From the NCBI RefSeq assembly GCF_000337475.1, contig NZ_AOIT01000047.1, forward strand, positions 1 to 49,855: a stretch of DNA of 49,855 bases. The letters run 5' to 3'. Source of the stretch: Natrinema limicola JCM 13563. Its GTDB lineage: Archaea > Halobacteriota > Halobacteria > Halobacteriales > Natrialbaceae. The notes under the pieces were generated by a model that searched no databases, was not told where the DNA came from, and was given only the letters and a program-made list of their open reading frames with translations. Positions 9,801-17,518 of the stretch are shown here, in pieces (the first letter of the stretch is position 1; every line of letters starts with the position of its first letter). A program made the translations under genes and the position numbers.

Positions 9801-10028
9801 CCGTCTGTCGAACCCGAGTGCGTCGAGGAACGCGAGCCGGTGTTTTGCAGGCACGTCGTTCAACCGCCGGATCACGTCCTCGCCGAGTTGGGAGAAGATT
9901 CGCAACAGAACCGTCGCGTTGTCGTCCGTCGACGGATCCCACGACTCGGTGTACTGTGCTGCGAGCTCCCGTAGCTCGGTATACAACGCTTCTCGGTCCC
10001 TGTCGTCGACGACCGGTCGTTGGCTCAT
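6846..10028 (-). CDS. CIS baseplate wedge protein (gpJ/gp6-like), large paralogue
   Basis: The 1060 residues make a large baseplate protein. Near the start are ELAAQYTESWDPSTDDNATVLLRIFSQ and RLAFLDALG, the alpha-helical wedge entry of the family. Several beta-rich inserted domains follow (repeated SWEYW, WIRARL and WIRVRVTQ segments, about residues 190-700). The conserved core has VSFGDGNRGRIPPSG and GGGRDGNVAADT, and the end has FLHPLDGNGGEGWAFG. It shares the core and C-terminus with the 657-residue neighbour but has about 400 extra residues of repeated beta domains, probably outward-facing. The start overlaps the gp25 stop by 4 bases. Confidence 0.9.
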   Translation of the reverse strand: MSQRPVVDDRDREALYTELRELAAQYTESWDPSTDDNATVLLRIFSQLGEDVIRRLNDVPAKHRLAFLDALGFDRRPPQAARLPVTFEVSTDIDRNVAIPGGTQAAAEPSDGPTQLFELPQDGGFEATGASLTDVIAVDPSADRIVDHSELRTGDDPVELFSGENVQEHVLYLAHDDLLTLEAGSPLTITAETTVDRSVLETELVWEYYGEADDGTVGWQPLEPWSCHTSTDDEPGLDTLQKRLQSGSSSRVDDDRVELRFRLPGETVRHTIDGVESRWLRCRIAGDGSRSEPFSVRLQSISASVGRDTREGGLAPDRLLSNDVPLSTDDGDVRPLGRSPHPPSTFYVASEEAFTKRDGIVEVQFESPADPDADGIDTVADPDATEEVTVGANEHDGDVSPTQGVGVLDGPPELSWEYWTGSGWSRLPVLTDETNDLRTAGRVRFSVPTDIEPTAVSGHENVWIRARLVRGNYGQPSFEITDAGAHGSLGNSPDSPRFGGVSIHYDCDRQSFETIRTKNNASIRSVSPERDGPLTPFVQLPDETQTLYLGFDETLRDGPLSIFVPIEDSTYPRSFDPGMRWEYCVDPDDRDWSKLTVQDRTGGLTERGMVRLTFPEPTTAFELFGRQRHWIRVRVTQDEFDRSLDADAQSVRSTGETDRLCHRATAPPTLEGLYPNTQWAFNTRTIEDEVLGSSDGSHDQSFACAHAPVIDIDVWVDEFETLSTSERRDLLAERPEDVRRVTDASGDVTEWWVRWQQVSDMLDSASMDRHYVVDKIDGTVSFGDGNRGRIPPSGQKNITATYTTGGGRDGNVAADTITELTSSISLVEDVSNPKPADGGADTEPRDALVSRTTTHLKHRGRAVTPSDYEQVATAAFRELAKVACNPCGATDDGDIVLLIVPQTRREKPMPSMELEQRVRETVRERAPASLVESDASRIVVRGPTYAEVSVSVSLSMADTTSISLLKAAVERRLDEFLHPLDGNGGEGWAFGAKPSVDALIDVVTATKHVDAVNDLGVTVEVDGDVTSRSGREAAPSLPPDALVCSGTHEVIVSMTGGEHS

Positions 10029-10423
10029 CCATCACCCTCCGTGATGTAGAACGGATACACCATATTCGAGAGACTATTGGTCGTTCGTACCCGGTACTCG
10101 ATCTCGATGTGGACCACGGTCGGCTTTTCGTCGGCCAGTCGTGCGTCGATGTCTTCGATGTCGATTCTGGGCTCCCACTGGACGAGCGCTTCACGAACAC
10201 TGCTTTCGATGAGATTCAGTGTTGCTGGCGTCACGGCCGAAAACACGTGGTCGTGAATTGCACAGCCGAATTCGGGTCGCATCACCCGCTCACCTTTGGC
10301 GGTTCCGAGAATAATACGGATCGCGTCCCGGATATCGTCCTCGGCGTCGGCGGTCCGAACCGAACCTCGAGGGCCAGTCTCCACTGGAAACGCCCAGCCC
10401 GTTCCGAGAAATGCATCCGACAT
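10025..10423 (-). CDS. CIS baseplate protein, GPW/gp25 family
   Basis: The 132 residues match gp25-like sheath-initiator baseplate proteins. The family core is visible in DDIRDAIRIILGTAKGERVMRPEFGCAIHD, with the LxTxxGER-like turn, and in LNLIESSVREALVQWEPRIDIEDI and IEIEYRVRTTNSLSNMVYPF. In T4, gp25 contacts the first sheath ring through its EPR motif, and WEPRID is present here. That is notable because no sheath gene is visible in this window. It is coupled to the next gene by an ATGA overlap and lies 3 bases after the PAAR gene. Confidence 0.93.
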   Translation of the reverse strand: MSDAFLGTGWAFPVETGPRGSVRTADAEDDIRDAIRIILGTAKGERVMRPEFGCAIHDHVFSAVTPATLNLIESSVREALVQWEPRIDIEDIDARLADEKPTVVHIEIEYRVRTTNSLSNMVYPFYITEGDG

Positions 10424-10426
10424 GGA

Positions 10427-10717
10427 TCAGCCGATCAGAACTGTTTGACACCCGCTCGCGATCGTATTCGTCGGGCCGCTTTCGACGATGGTATCGCCCA
10501 TTCGCGCGGCGGGCATCCCGTTGATCAACACGCTCGTACTCCCCTTCGAGACGGTGCCGCCCACGTGGGGAACGGTCCCCGTGACGAGCGGACACGTGTG
10601 GACGTCCACCAGCGCCCGCCATGCGGGTTGCTTCCCGATCACGACGTTCGGACTGGCAGTCCCAGTAAGTGGTGTCCCGTGTGCCGTCTGATCGCCGAGC
10701 CTTGCTGCAGGTTTCAT
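10427..10717 (-). CDS. PAAR-like spike-tip protein
   Basis: This is a 96-residue PAAR-repeat protein that would cap the central spike of the injection system. The family pattern is clear: a start of KPAARLGDQTAHGTPL, then VHTCPLVTGTVPHVGG, then NGMPAARMGDTI and a closing SGCQTVLIG. Histidine and cysteine residues (H at about 13, 49 and 60; C at about 51 and 88) could bind the metal that holds the cone tip. No C-terminal effector is fused to it. It lies 11 bases after the gpV-like spike gene. Confidence 0.92.
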   Translation of the reverse strand: MKPAARLGDQTAHGTPLTGTASPNVVIGKQPAWRALVDVHTCPLVTGTVPHVGGTVSKGSTSVLINGMPAARMGDTIVESGPTNTIASGCQTVLIG

Positions 10718-10728
10718 ACTCGTCCTAT

Positions 10729-11466
10729 CTAATTCAATTTGATTAAGCTTCCTTTAATATTTACTATACCAGTCCCATCGACGTCGATCATCGATCCGGA
10801 GAGCGAGAGTTTCGCCTTACTATCGATATCTATCGGTCCGTTCCCCGAAATCGTGAGACCCTTCGTTCCGGAGAGCTCTATCGAGTTGCCATCGAGAGCA
10901 ATCGTCGATGCCGACAGCGAGAGTTCCGATTTCGCATCGATCTCGACTGTCCCGCTTTCCGAATCGAGCGTGATACTGTTGTCGGCTTTCTCGTCACGGA
11001 TCCGGATCGTCTCGGACGCTCCCGAATCGTCGATCACGATCTCGTTACCGTCAGTCGTCCGAATCGTGATGCTGCCGTCGTCGGCGTCGTCGAACGCGAT
11101 GGTGTGATCGCTACGGGACCGTATCTCGCGGATGTCGTTTTTCCCATCGGCGTTCGTCTGCGGTGGTTTCTGCGTGCCGTTCCACAGCGCACCGATGACG
11201 AACGGTCTGTGAACGTCACCGTTCTCGAAGGCGACGAGCACTTCATCGTCGATCTCCGGCAGAAAGTAGGTACCGTACTCGGTGCCTGCCATCTCGGTCG
11301 CGATCCGAGCCCAGTGGCTCTCGTCGTCGGCCTCACGCCACGGGAACCGGAGCTTCACCCGACCGAGGTCCTTCGGGTCCTCGTTGTCCGTCACGATCCC
11401 GACGGCGACGCCGCGGATACCGCCGTCGTCTGTGCCACCGCCATCGATGAATCCGGTGGGTCTCAT
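10729..11466 (-). CDS. CIS spike protein (gpV / gp5 / VgrG C-terminal type)
   Basis: The 245 residues have an OB-fold of baseplate-assembly-V type at about residues 14-100 (AVGIVTDNEDPKDLGRVKLRFPW, SHWARIATEMAG, YFLPEIDDEVLVAFENGD, HRPFVIGALWNG). A long repetitive beta region follows (IRTTDGNEIVIDDSG, NSITLDSESGTVEIDAKSEL, and repeats of SLSASTIALDG type), as expected for the trimeric spike beta-helix. Unlike T6SS VgrG it is separate from the gpD hub, which overlaps it by 4 bases. The last third of the gene is noticeably AT-richer than its neighbours because of Ile/Lys/Ser codons. Confidence 0.93.
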   Translation of the reverse strand: MRPTGFIDGGGTDDGGIRGVAVGIVTDNEDPKDLGRVKLRFPWREADDESHWARIATEMAGTEYGTYFLPEIDDEVLVAFENGDVHRPFVIGALWNGTQKPPQTNADGKNDIREIRSRSDHTIAFDDADDGSITIRTTDGNEIVIDDSGASETIRIRDEKADNSITLDSESGTVEIDAKSELSLSASTIALDGNSIELSGTKGLTISGNGPIDIDSKAKLSLSGSMIDVDGTGIVNIKGSLIKLN

Positions 11467-12491
11467 GAAGACACCTCCGTTACGTCGAACGACGTTCGAT
11501 AGCCAGCGCTTCCCATCCGGTGGGTCGCATCGGTTACGTAGTAGTCCGACGAGAAACGCTCGCCCAGTTCCTCGAGTCGGACGACGGCACCGGCCCTGAT
11601 CGCTGGCGTGCCGTCGGCTTCACCGTGGCCGGTGATGACGCCGTTGGAGAATCGGTTCAACTTCGTTTCGGCGACTCGTTCCGCTTCGTTCCGTGACATG
11701 GCTTGGACTCGAAACACTTCCTTGTAGTTCGCGTTCGGGCTGCCGGCGGTGGCGACGATCTCCGATTTGTTCTGGCTGTCCCAACTCCGAACCTCGACTT
11801 CGTCGACCTGCGTTCGTTGCGTGATCTCCGCATAGAAATCGTGGAGTGCCTCGCCGTACCACAGTTCGGCGACCGGCTCGTCGTCCTCGGCTTTCGCCGA
11901 GTGGGGCCGAAACCGGACGGTATCCCGTTCGGCGTAGAACTCGAATCCGTAGGTCTCGGCCAGCTGCTGGACGAACCGGTAATCGCTTTGTCCGTCCTGG
12001 ATCAGCGTTTTACGATTGATCGACGCGTCCGAGACGTCGACCGTCGAAAACGAGTACGACGATAGCACGTCCGAGACGACCTCTCCGACGGTCGTCTCCG
12101 TCCACGAATTCGAACCCGTTCCCTGCATGAGCTCCCAGAGCAGCCCGTAGCCGGAGACCGTAACTGACGGTCCCCGATCGGTCGTAAATTCGGCATTGAT
12201 CGACCGAATCGAACCAGTCAACAGTGGTGTGAGGGTTCCGTCGCCTCCATATCCCATCGCGATTTCGATGGCCGTCCCGATCTCGAAGTCGTCCCACGTC
12301 AGCCCGCTGAACTCGCCGAGTTCCTCGTCGAACGGGAAGTTGAGGGTGAACGAAAACCGGTCTGCGCCGTCGAGCGTCGTCTCGACGACGAGATCTGCGA
12401 TTCGACCGCCCGGCTCCTGAAACGTCGTGTCGCCGACATCGACCCTGAACCGCGGTGAGTAACGTGGCTGAATGCTCGTTCCAGTCTGCAT
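11463..12491 (-). CDS. CIS hub protein, gpD / late-control-D family
   Basis: The 342-residue protein resembles gpD/gp27 hub proteins: an N-terminal PRFRVDVGDTTF barrel strand, DRFSFTLNFPFDEE, then a WDDFEIGTAIEIAMGYGG segment typical of the first tube-like beta-barrel, and DYRFVQQLAETYGFEFYAERDTVRFRP in the middle. The C-terminal HGEADGTPAIRAGAVVRLEELGERFSSDYYVT is also family-like. Three copies would form the adaptor between six-fold tube and three-fold spike. The gene lies 2 bases after the LysM gene and its stop overlaps the gpV start (ATGA). Confidence 0.93.
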   Translation of the reverse strand: MQTGTSIQPRYSPRFRVDVGDTTFQEPGGRIADLVVETTLDGADRFSFTLNFPFDEELGEFSGLTWDDFEIGTAIEIAMGYGGDGTLTPLLTGSIRSINAEFTTDRGPSVTVSGYGLLWELMQGTGSNSWTETTVGEVVSDVLSSYSFSTVDVSDASINRKTLIQDGQSDYRFVQQLAETYGFEFYAERDTVRFRPHSAKAEDDEPVAELWYGEALHDFYAEITQRTQVDEVEVRSWDSQNKSEIVATAGSPNANYKEVFRVQAMSRNEAERVAETKLNRFSNGVITGHGEADGTPAIRAGAVVRLEELGERFSSDYYVTDATHRMGSAGYRTSFDVTEVSS

Positions 12492-12493
12492 AG

Positions 12494-13171
12494 CTACAAT
12501 GGCGGTAGCTCGAGCGTGTCGCCCGTCTCGATCGCGCGGGGATCCTCGATATCGTTGTGGTTCGCGATGGTCCGCCAGTGTGCGGCGTCGCCGTACTCCT
12601 CGGCAGCGATCAACCAGAGAGTGTCGCCGTCAGTGACCGTCCAGACCTTGGTCTTGTCCGTCGACTCCGGCGACACCTCCGACTTGTGGTAATCGGCCGT
12701 CTTGTATTCCTTGAACACGACGTTCACTCGAGCGCGGATGGGAACGCCACTCGGGAGGAACTTCGTGAACTGTTTGTTCGCCCGCTGGAGCAACGCCGTG
12801 AAATCGATCCCGTCGCCCCAGACGAACCGACACACCGGCGGTGCGTGTAACTCCCCGTCGACCGACAGGAGCGTATCGATGTGCTGTGTGTATCGCTCGC
12901 GGACGTCAACCTGCTTCGTGTCGGGTGACCCGTTCGAATCCAGTTCGTCGGTCGTGTCAAAAAACAGTTCCATCGACAGTGTTTCAGCGTTCCCATCGAC
13001 GAACTGCATGATCGACGCTCCCGACCCAGTCGCCTTGAGTTCCCCGTAGTTGACGCTTTTTTCGAGCGTGTAGGCGTTCGGGTTGAACGCACACTCGATC
13101 GTTTCACCTCGCTGTTTCCCGTTGACGATCATGAGTTGGGCTTTCTCGAGTGTCCCGCTCCGGCCACTCAT
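12494..13171 (-). CDS. CIS LysM-domain hub-associated protein (Afp7/gp53 type)
   Basis: The 225 residues begin with KAQLMIVNGKQRGETIECAFNPNAYTLEKSVNY, the standard opening of the CIS LysM protein family, and end in a LysM domain at about 175-223 (WTVTDGDTLWLIAAEEYGD to TGDTLELPPL). In Afp-like systems this protein clamps the hub to the baseplate. LysM usually binds peptidoglycan, which haloarchaea lack, so a structural role is more likely here. Its start abuts the stop of the giant ORF with no gap (TAG then ATG on the minus strand), so the two are co-translated. Confidence 0.92.
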   Translation of the reverse strand: MSGRSGTLEKAQLMIVNGKQRGETIECAFNPNAYTLEKSVNYGELKATGSGASIMQFVDGNAETLSMELFFDTTDELDSNGSPDTKQVDVRERYTQHIDTLLSVDGELHAPPVCRFVWGDGIDFTALLQRANKQFTKFLPSGVPIRARVNVVFKEYKTADYHKSEVSPESTDKTKVWTVTDGDTLWLIAAEEYGDAAHWRTIANHNDIEDPRAIETGDTLELPPL

Positions 13172-16100
13172 CTACAGTCCCCTCCGGTCGCGCTCGATTC
13201 TGAGTTTCCGCTCGAGTTTTCGGTAGAGTTCCTGAACGGCACGGTCGACATCGGCGTCGAAACGCGGGTCAGTGCCCGCCGGCACGTCGACGCCGTCGAA
13301 GCGGTGCCGGCGGTGGCGAGCCGAGTCAGGAGTGGCGTCGACCGATGGCTCCGGCCGTTGGATCGACGATTGTCGCTTCTCACCCGGCCACGGTCGCCCG
13401 GCGTCACGACTTCGCGATTGCCCACGAGCGGCCGGGCCCGAATTTGGATCGGTATCCGAACGGAACGCTGCTTGCGTTCGGTCGCTATCGTCCCCGGGTC
13501 GTGCCGGCGCTTCGTGTTCCGTCTCCCGGTGTCGTTGTCGATCCTGCCGACGCTCTCGACTGGAACGCCGTGGGCGGGGGCCACGAGAGGACCCAGTCGA
13601 TGCGACTGTCGGATCCGACACATCGTCGGTCGGCCGATGTGAACTGCCCCGATCGACGGATGGCGTGTCCGCATTTGCCGTGGTTCGGTATGTCAGTGAC
13701 GGTCGTTTTGCTCTTGTGTTCGTTCGTCGCCCAGTTTCCATCTTGGTTTCTTTTATTGATTCAATCCTATTATCTATTGTTCTATTATCTTTTGTGTCGT
13801 TATCTTCGTCCCACTGGCCTCGTGACGGCGACTCTCGTGCAGCCACGGGAGATTCCGAGCCGTACTCTCGAAGATGGTGTGCGAGCGGTGTGACCCCAAG
13901 CCGATCGCGCTCGAGGCGAGTTCCGTCGAGCGATCGAGTCGCTCCAAATTGCGCCATCGACGTGCGTCGCTGCAGATGGCGGCTGGGCTGAAACCGCCGA
14001 TTTCTGAAGCGAGTCGCGCTCGCGACCGGCAGACGGCGCTGTGGAGCCGGAACCGAGTCAGCAGTATCGATACTGACACGGCCATCGGTTTCGTCGACGG
14101 TGGCCTCGACATGGTCTATCGAGGAGGGCACGCCGATTTGATCCACCTGCGACGCGATGGGGGTTCGGGGAGCCGTCGTCGACGGGGTCGAACGCGAGGG
14201 CAGGGTGGTCGTCCGAACGAGACGAGGTGACGGTGTCTGGCTGCCGTACTCGACCCACGAGGGGGCGCGTGACTGCACGTCAGGGTCACCCAGCTCGAGC
14301 GTCGGCTGATCAGCACGCACACGAGTCCTGTCGCCAGCGAGCCGGCGTCGGTGCAGACTCGTCGCCACGAACGGCCCCGAACGAGCCGTTCGAGTGAGGG
14401 TCACAGCGACACGAGACGGGGAGCCGGTGGACCGTGTCGACGAGATCGGTGCCGTTCCGCTCTGCAGGGCCCGATTCGGATCGTCGACACCGGTCGACCG
14501 AGTACGATGATCGTCTCGAATGCTCATCCCAGTCACGGCGGGTGGATACGACGGTGGTCCTCTCCTCGGCGGCGCAGTCGAATCGGCGGTCGGATCGACG
14601 ACGCCGAACGCGGTTGAGACGCTTTCTGCTGGACCGGTATCAACCGATACTCGTCTCTCACCACGCCGTTCGTGCTGTGTCCACGACGAGTGCTGTCGTC
14701 GCGTCGTCGCGTTGGTCCCAAAGAAGAGTGGTCGATCGTCCCAGATCAAGTTGTGCCCGTTTCGACCATGCTCGCTCGACTCGGGTCCGTGACGCGAGAC
14801 AGACGGTTCCCAGGACGTCCCTGCGCTCGATCGTGGTCTCGCGACGGTTTTCTCGCTCGAGACCAGTCGTCCTGAACCGGCTGTCAACGCCGACGGTGTG
14901 ATCACCGTGAACGCCGACGCCGTCGTCCTGCCGGGTAACCGGGAATGCGATCGACCATCAGGAAGCGTTCGGAGCACCGACATCCGGTCGCTCGAGTGAC
15001 GTGCGGTTCCGCCTGGTTGGTCGCGCTGGACCGCCAAGTTGCTGACTGCGCCGCCGCGATCGAGGTGGTCCGCCTCGTCGGGTCCACGGATCTCAGAGAC
15101 GGAATTCGTGGAGCCACCGCTAACAGCCCTGCCCCTGCCTCGATCGGCAGCAACTCGCGTCCGGGACGCGGTGTCGGGCGTATTTACGTGCAGAGACCGA
15201 CCTGGTGGTGTCACGGTTTCCGGCAGGCCAGCCGCAGTCTCGTCGGTAAACCCTGGTTCGCGTCGGAAACGGCCAGTTCGTCCGGATCGCTGGATCGGTG
15301 AACGTGCCACTCGCGACTCCGACAGATATCGATCCGAGCCGAGAACGGCGTCGTTGCTGTGGGGCTTCCGTTCGATTGCCGTTGCCGTACTGAACGCACG
15401 CGTGAGGACGCGGTGTGAACCGAGATGCGACAGTGCTCGAGTGGATCGCGGAGCGTCGACCTGTATCGACCACACCGTTGGCCGTCGCATTCCTTGTGGC
15501 CGACGTCGCTCAACCGGAGACGGACCTCGTGCAGTGGCATCCAAGTCCGGTCTCACAGATACTGGTTGCAGTCGGTCTGAGCGGCCAGTATCGACACGGG
15601 CAACACTGACCGAAGCTGGGGCGACGTCGGCGATCGGAGACTGCATCCGGACCGGCCGAACCGACCCGACATCATCTCCGTCATCTGCGTCCCCCATGCT
15701 CGGGCTACCTACTGGTAGTCTACCAGCAGTGTCGCTCTCGGACCGCCTCGACAAGACACGGCGAGGAAGGCGAGCACGATCCGATGACGCTCGCTCGTCG
15801 ACCCGCGATCGAAATTGGTCAATGCGACGCCGTGTGTCGGTCTCGAGGGTGCGACGAACACGTCGGCCACCGAACGGAGTGGACAGACTCGCGCTCGGCG
15901 ATTCCATTCTTGACGGACGGATGGCTTCGGTCGCGGCTACACGCTGTAACCGAAGAGAGCGCTGGCCGGCGGTGACACCTGAGACGTCGCTTTCCTGATG
16001 CGTGGCCGACGGCAGCCACAACCGCCTGTGTGGCTCGCGTGCGTCGTGAGTGTCGATCGACAGCCACACCGGCCCGGTCGGCTGGATGGCCGGTCGCTGT

Positions 16101-17500
16101 GACTCCATCGTCCCGGAGCCGGAAGCCAAAGCGGTGGGCGCTCGAGCCACCTGATCGCGGGCCGCTCGATCGCGTCGGGTCGGCGTGTGCGGTCCCCGAG
16201 GCGCGACCGAAGCGAAACGAGGCTGCTCGGTGATCAGTCTCTCGTACAGCGCAGTCGAAGCGGTCGATTCGAGTCGTGACTGCCACGGACTCCGATCGCG
16301 ACCGGTCATGTGTGATGTCGACCGAGGGGACGAGAACGGCGGATGCACTCGAGACACGCGGTGAGGGAGCGAGACGGGATCCCGTGTGGCAAACCCCTCC
16401 CGTGAACGGTCGCGTGTCCGGACGTGCGAGTCATCGGAAGCGTGGACGACGAGGGGATCGAGATTCCCACGCGTACGGTCGTTCCGTCGCGGGCGATGCT
16501 GGCGCAGCGTCGGTCCATCGCGCCGTCGCAACGAACGGTGCCAGACAGGAGTGCGTCGACTGTCGATCCCGACACCAGACACCGTATGTCGATCCGTCAT
16601 CCAGACAGTCGAGCCAGTCCCAGAACGCCGTCTCTGTCCGCTATCGTCCGAGACTGCAGCCACACGTCGTGTCTCGATCCGATCAGATCGCGCGATCACG
16701 TTCGCTGCACCGTCTTGCGGTCCAGTCTGCCGGACTACACGCTCGAGCGTGGCATCGACATGGTCGACGACATGGCTCGAAGGGACGTAATTGGTGGATA
16801 GATCGTCGATTTCGTTGGTCGGCGACACGGTTCGAGTGACGAGCGCGTGTGACGAACCAAATCTAGCCGCGTTGGGCAGTGCGATCGTCTGGCTGCTGGT
16901 ATGCGCGAGGGCATTCAGCCTCTCTGGAACGTCTCCCGAGCGCATCAATCGTCTCATCACCGGTTGCGGCCACCGCTTCCGGTGGCGTGTCCGCTCCGTA
17001 TCGCTCCCGAACGACTCGATCGGCCGTCGTGACGCTCCACTCGAGGTGCCCACCGTGTCAGTGACCGAGCGAGGAGCACGGATCGGCCCGAGAGCGGACG
17101 GATTGTAGATCCCGCTAGACTGGTCGGTACAGTTCGGACGGCTAGGTGAGATGGCAGACGAACCCGAACGCGTGCGGGCAGCCATCTGCCCGGAAATCGG
17201 AGCCGGCGACACGACCGACACCCCCGACTCGTCTCCCAGCTCGTCGTCAGGACGAGCCACATGGGGCAACCGAACCAACAACTCGACTGGACTCCGTTTC
17301 CGGGCGATACGGACACCGAGTCCGCCGGCCAACTGGCCAGGTGTCAGCGTCGCGATAGTCGTGACACTGGACTCGAGTCGAGCGGTCGGTTGACGATTGC
17401 CCGACTCGAGCCCCATCGACGAGTCTGTCGTCGTCGGCTGCTGGCGAAGGACGCTGATCTCTCGCACTGTCGACCCGCGCTCGAAATCGTCACATAGCAT
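13172..17500 (-). CDS. Giant Arg/Ser-rich disordered protein of the CIS operon
   Basis: The 1442-codon frame has no stop over 4.3 kb and no recognisable enzyme or fold. Arg, Ser, Thr and Pro dominate, hydrophobic residues are sparse, and the protein is strongly basic, against the acidic bias of its neighbours. I read it as real because the frame abuts the LysM start exactly, third positions stay GC-rich, and the end (about 1405-1442) is an ordered amphipathic helix, VDRAVQELYRKLERKLRIER. That slot before LysM often holds a variable protein in CIS loci. Two related segments, SSHVVDHVDATLERV and SSIDHVEATVDET, recur far apart. An AT-rich patch encodes a hydrophilic linker just before an internal ATG at 13741. 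Tape measure, scaffold or cargo are all possible. Confidence 0.65.
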   Translation of the reverse strand: MLCDDFERGSTVREISVLRQQPTTTDSSMGLESGNRQPTARLESSVTTIATLTPGQLAGGLGVRIARKRSPVELLVRLPHVARPDDELGDESGVSVVSPAPISGQMAARTRSGSSAISPSRPNCTDQSSGIYNPSALGPIRAPRSVTDTVGTSSGASRRPIESFGSDTERTRHRKRWPQPVMRRLMRSGDVPERLNALAHTSSQTIALPNAARFGSSHALVTRTVSPTNEIDDLSTNYVPSSHVVDHVDATLERVVRQTGPQDGAANVIARSDRIETRRVAAVSDDSGQRRRSGTGSTVWMTDRHTVSGVGIDSRRTPVWHRSLRRRDGPTLRQHRPRRNDRTRGNLDPLVVHASDDSHVRTRDRSREGFATRDPVSLPHRVSRVHPPFSSPRSTSHMTGRDRSPWQSRLESTASTALYERLITEQPRFASVAPRGPHTPTRRDRAARDQVARAPTALASGSGTMESQRPAIQPTGPVWLSIDTHDAREPHRRLWLPSATHQESDVSGVTAGQRSLRLQRVAATEAIRPSRMESPSASLSTPFGGRRVRRTLETDTRRRIDQFRSRVDERASSDRARLPRRVLSRRSESDTAGRLPVGSPSMGDADDGDDVGSVRPVRMQSPIADVAPASVSVARVDTGRSDRLQPVSVRPDLDATARGPSPVERRRPQGMRRPTVWSIQVDAPRSTRALSHLGSHRVLTRAFSTATAIERKPHSNDAVLGSDRYLSESRVARSPIQRSGRTGRFRREPGFTDETAAGLPETVTPPGRSLHVNTPDTASRTRVAADRGRGRAVSGGSTNSVSEIRGPDEADHLDRGGAVSNLAVQRDQPGGTARHSSDRMSVLRTLPDGRSHSRLPGRTTASAFTVITPSALTAGSGRLVSSEKTVARPRSSAGTSWEPSVSRHGPESSEHGRNGHNLIWDDRPLFFGTNATTRRQHSSWTQHERRGERRVSVDTGPAESVSTAFGVVDPTADSTAPPRRGPPSYPPAVTGMSIRDDHRTRSTGVDDPNRALQSGTAPISSTRSTGSPSRVAVTLTRTARSGPFVATSLHRRRLAGDRTRVRADQPTLELGDPDVQSRAPSWVEYGSQTPSPRLVRTTTLPSRSTPSTTAPRTPIASQVDQIGVPSSIDHVEATVDETDGRVSIDTADSVPAPQRRLPVASATRFRNRRFQPSRHLQRRTSMAQFGATRSLDGTRLERDRLGVTPLAHHLREYGSESPVAARESPSRGQWDEDNDTKDNRTIDNRIESIKETKMETGRRTNTRAKRPSLTYRTTANADTPSVDRGSSHRPTDDVSDPTVASTGSSRGPRPRRSSRERRQDRQRHRETEHEAPARPGDDSDRTQAAFRSDTDPNSGPAARGQSRSRDAGRPWPGEKRQSSIQRPEPSVDATPDSARHRRHRFDGVDVPAGTDPRFDADVDRAVQELYRKLERKLRIERDRRGL
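13741..13800 (-). other. AT-rich island inside the giant ORF, possible internal promoter
   Basis: About a quarter of these 60 bases are G or C, in a region otherwise strongly GC-rich. On the minus strand they contain TATA-like GATAATAG about 27 bases ahead of an in-frame ATG at 13741, which would give a 189-residue protein made of the conserved C-terminal end. The giant frame nevertheless reads straight through it as a linker rich in Asn, Asp, Thr, Lys and Ile. It may be a linker, an internal promoter, or both. Confidence 0.4.
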
Positions 17501-17518
17501 GGTACAATCCGAGTCTGG

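Noticed and set aside
15039-15998. 319-codon plus-strand frame inside the giant ORF
   Set aside because: No domain, no start signal, and the minus-strand frame is far longer and coupled to the CIS genes. GC-rich DNA makes such frames common.
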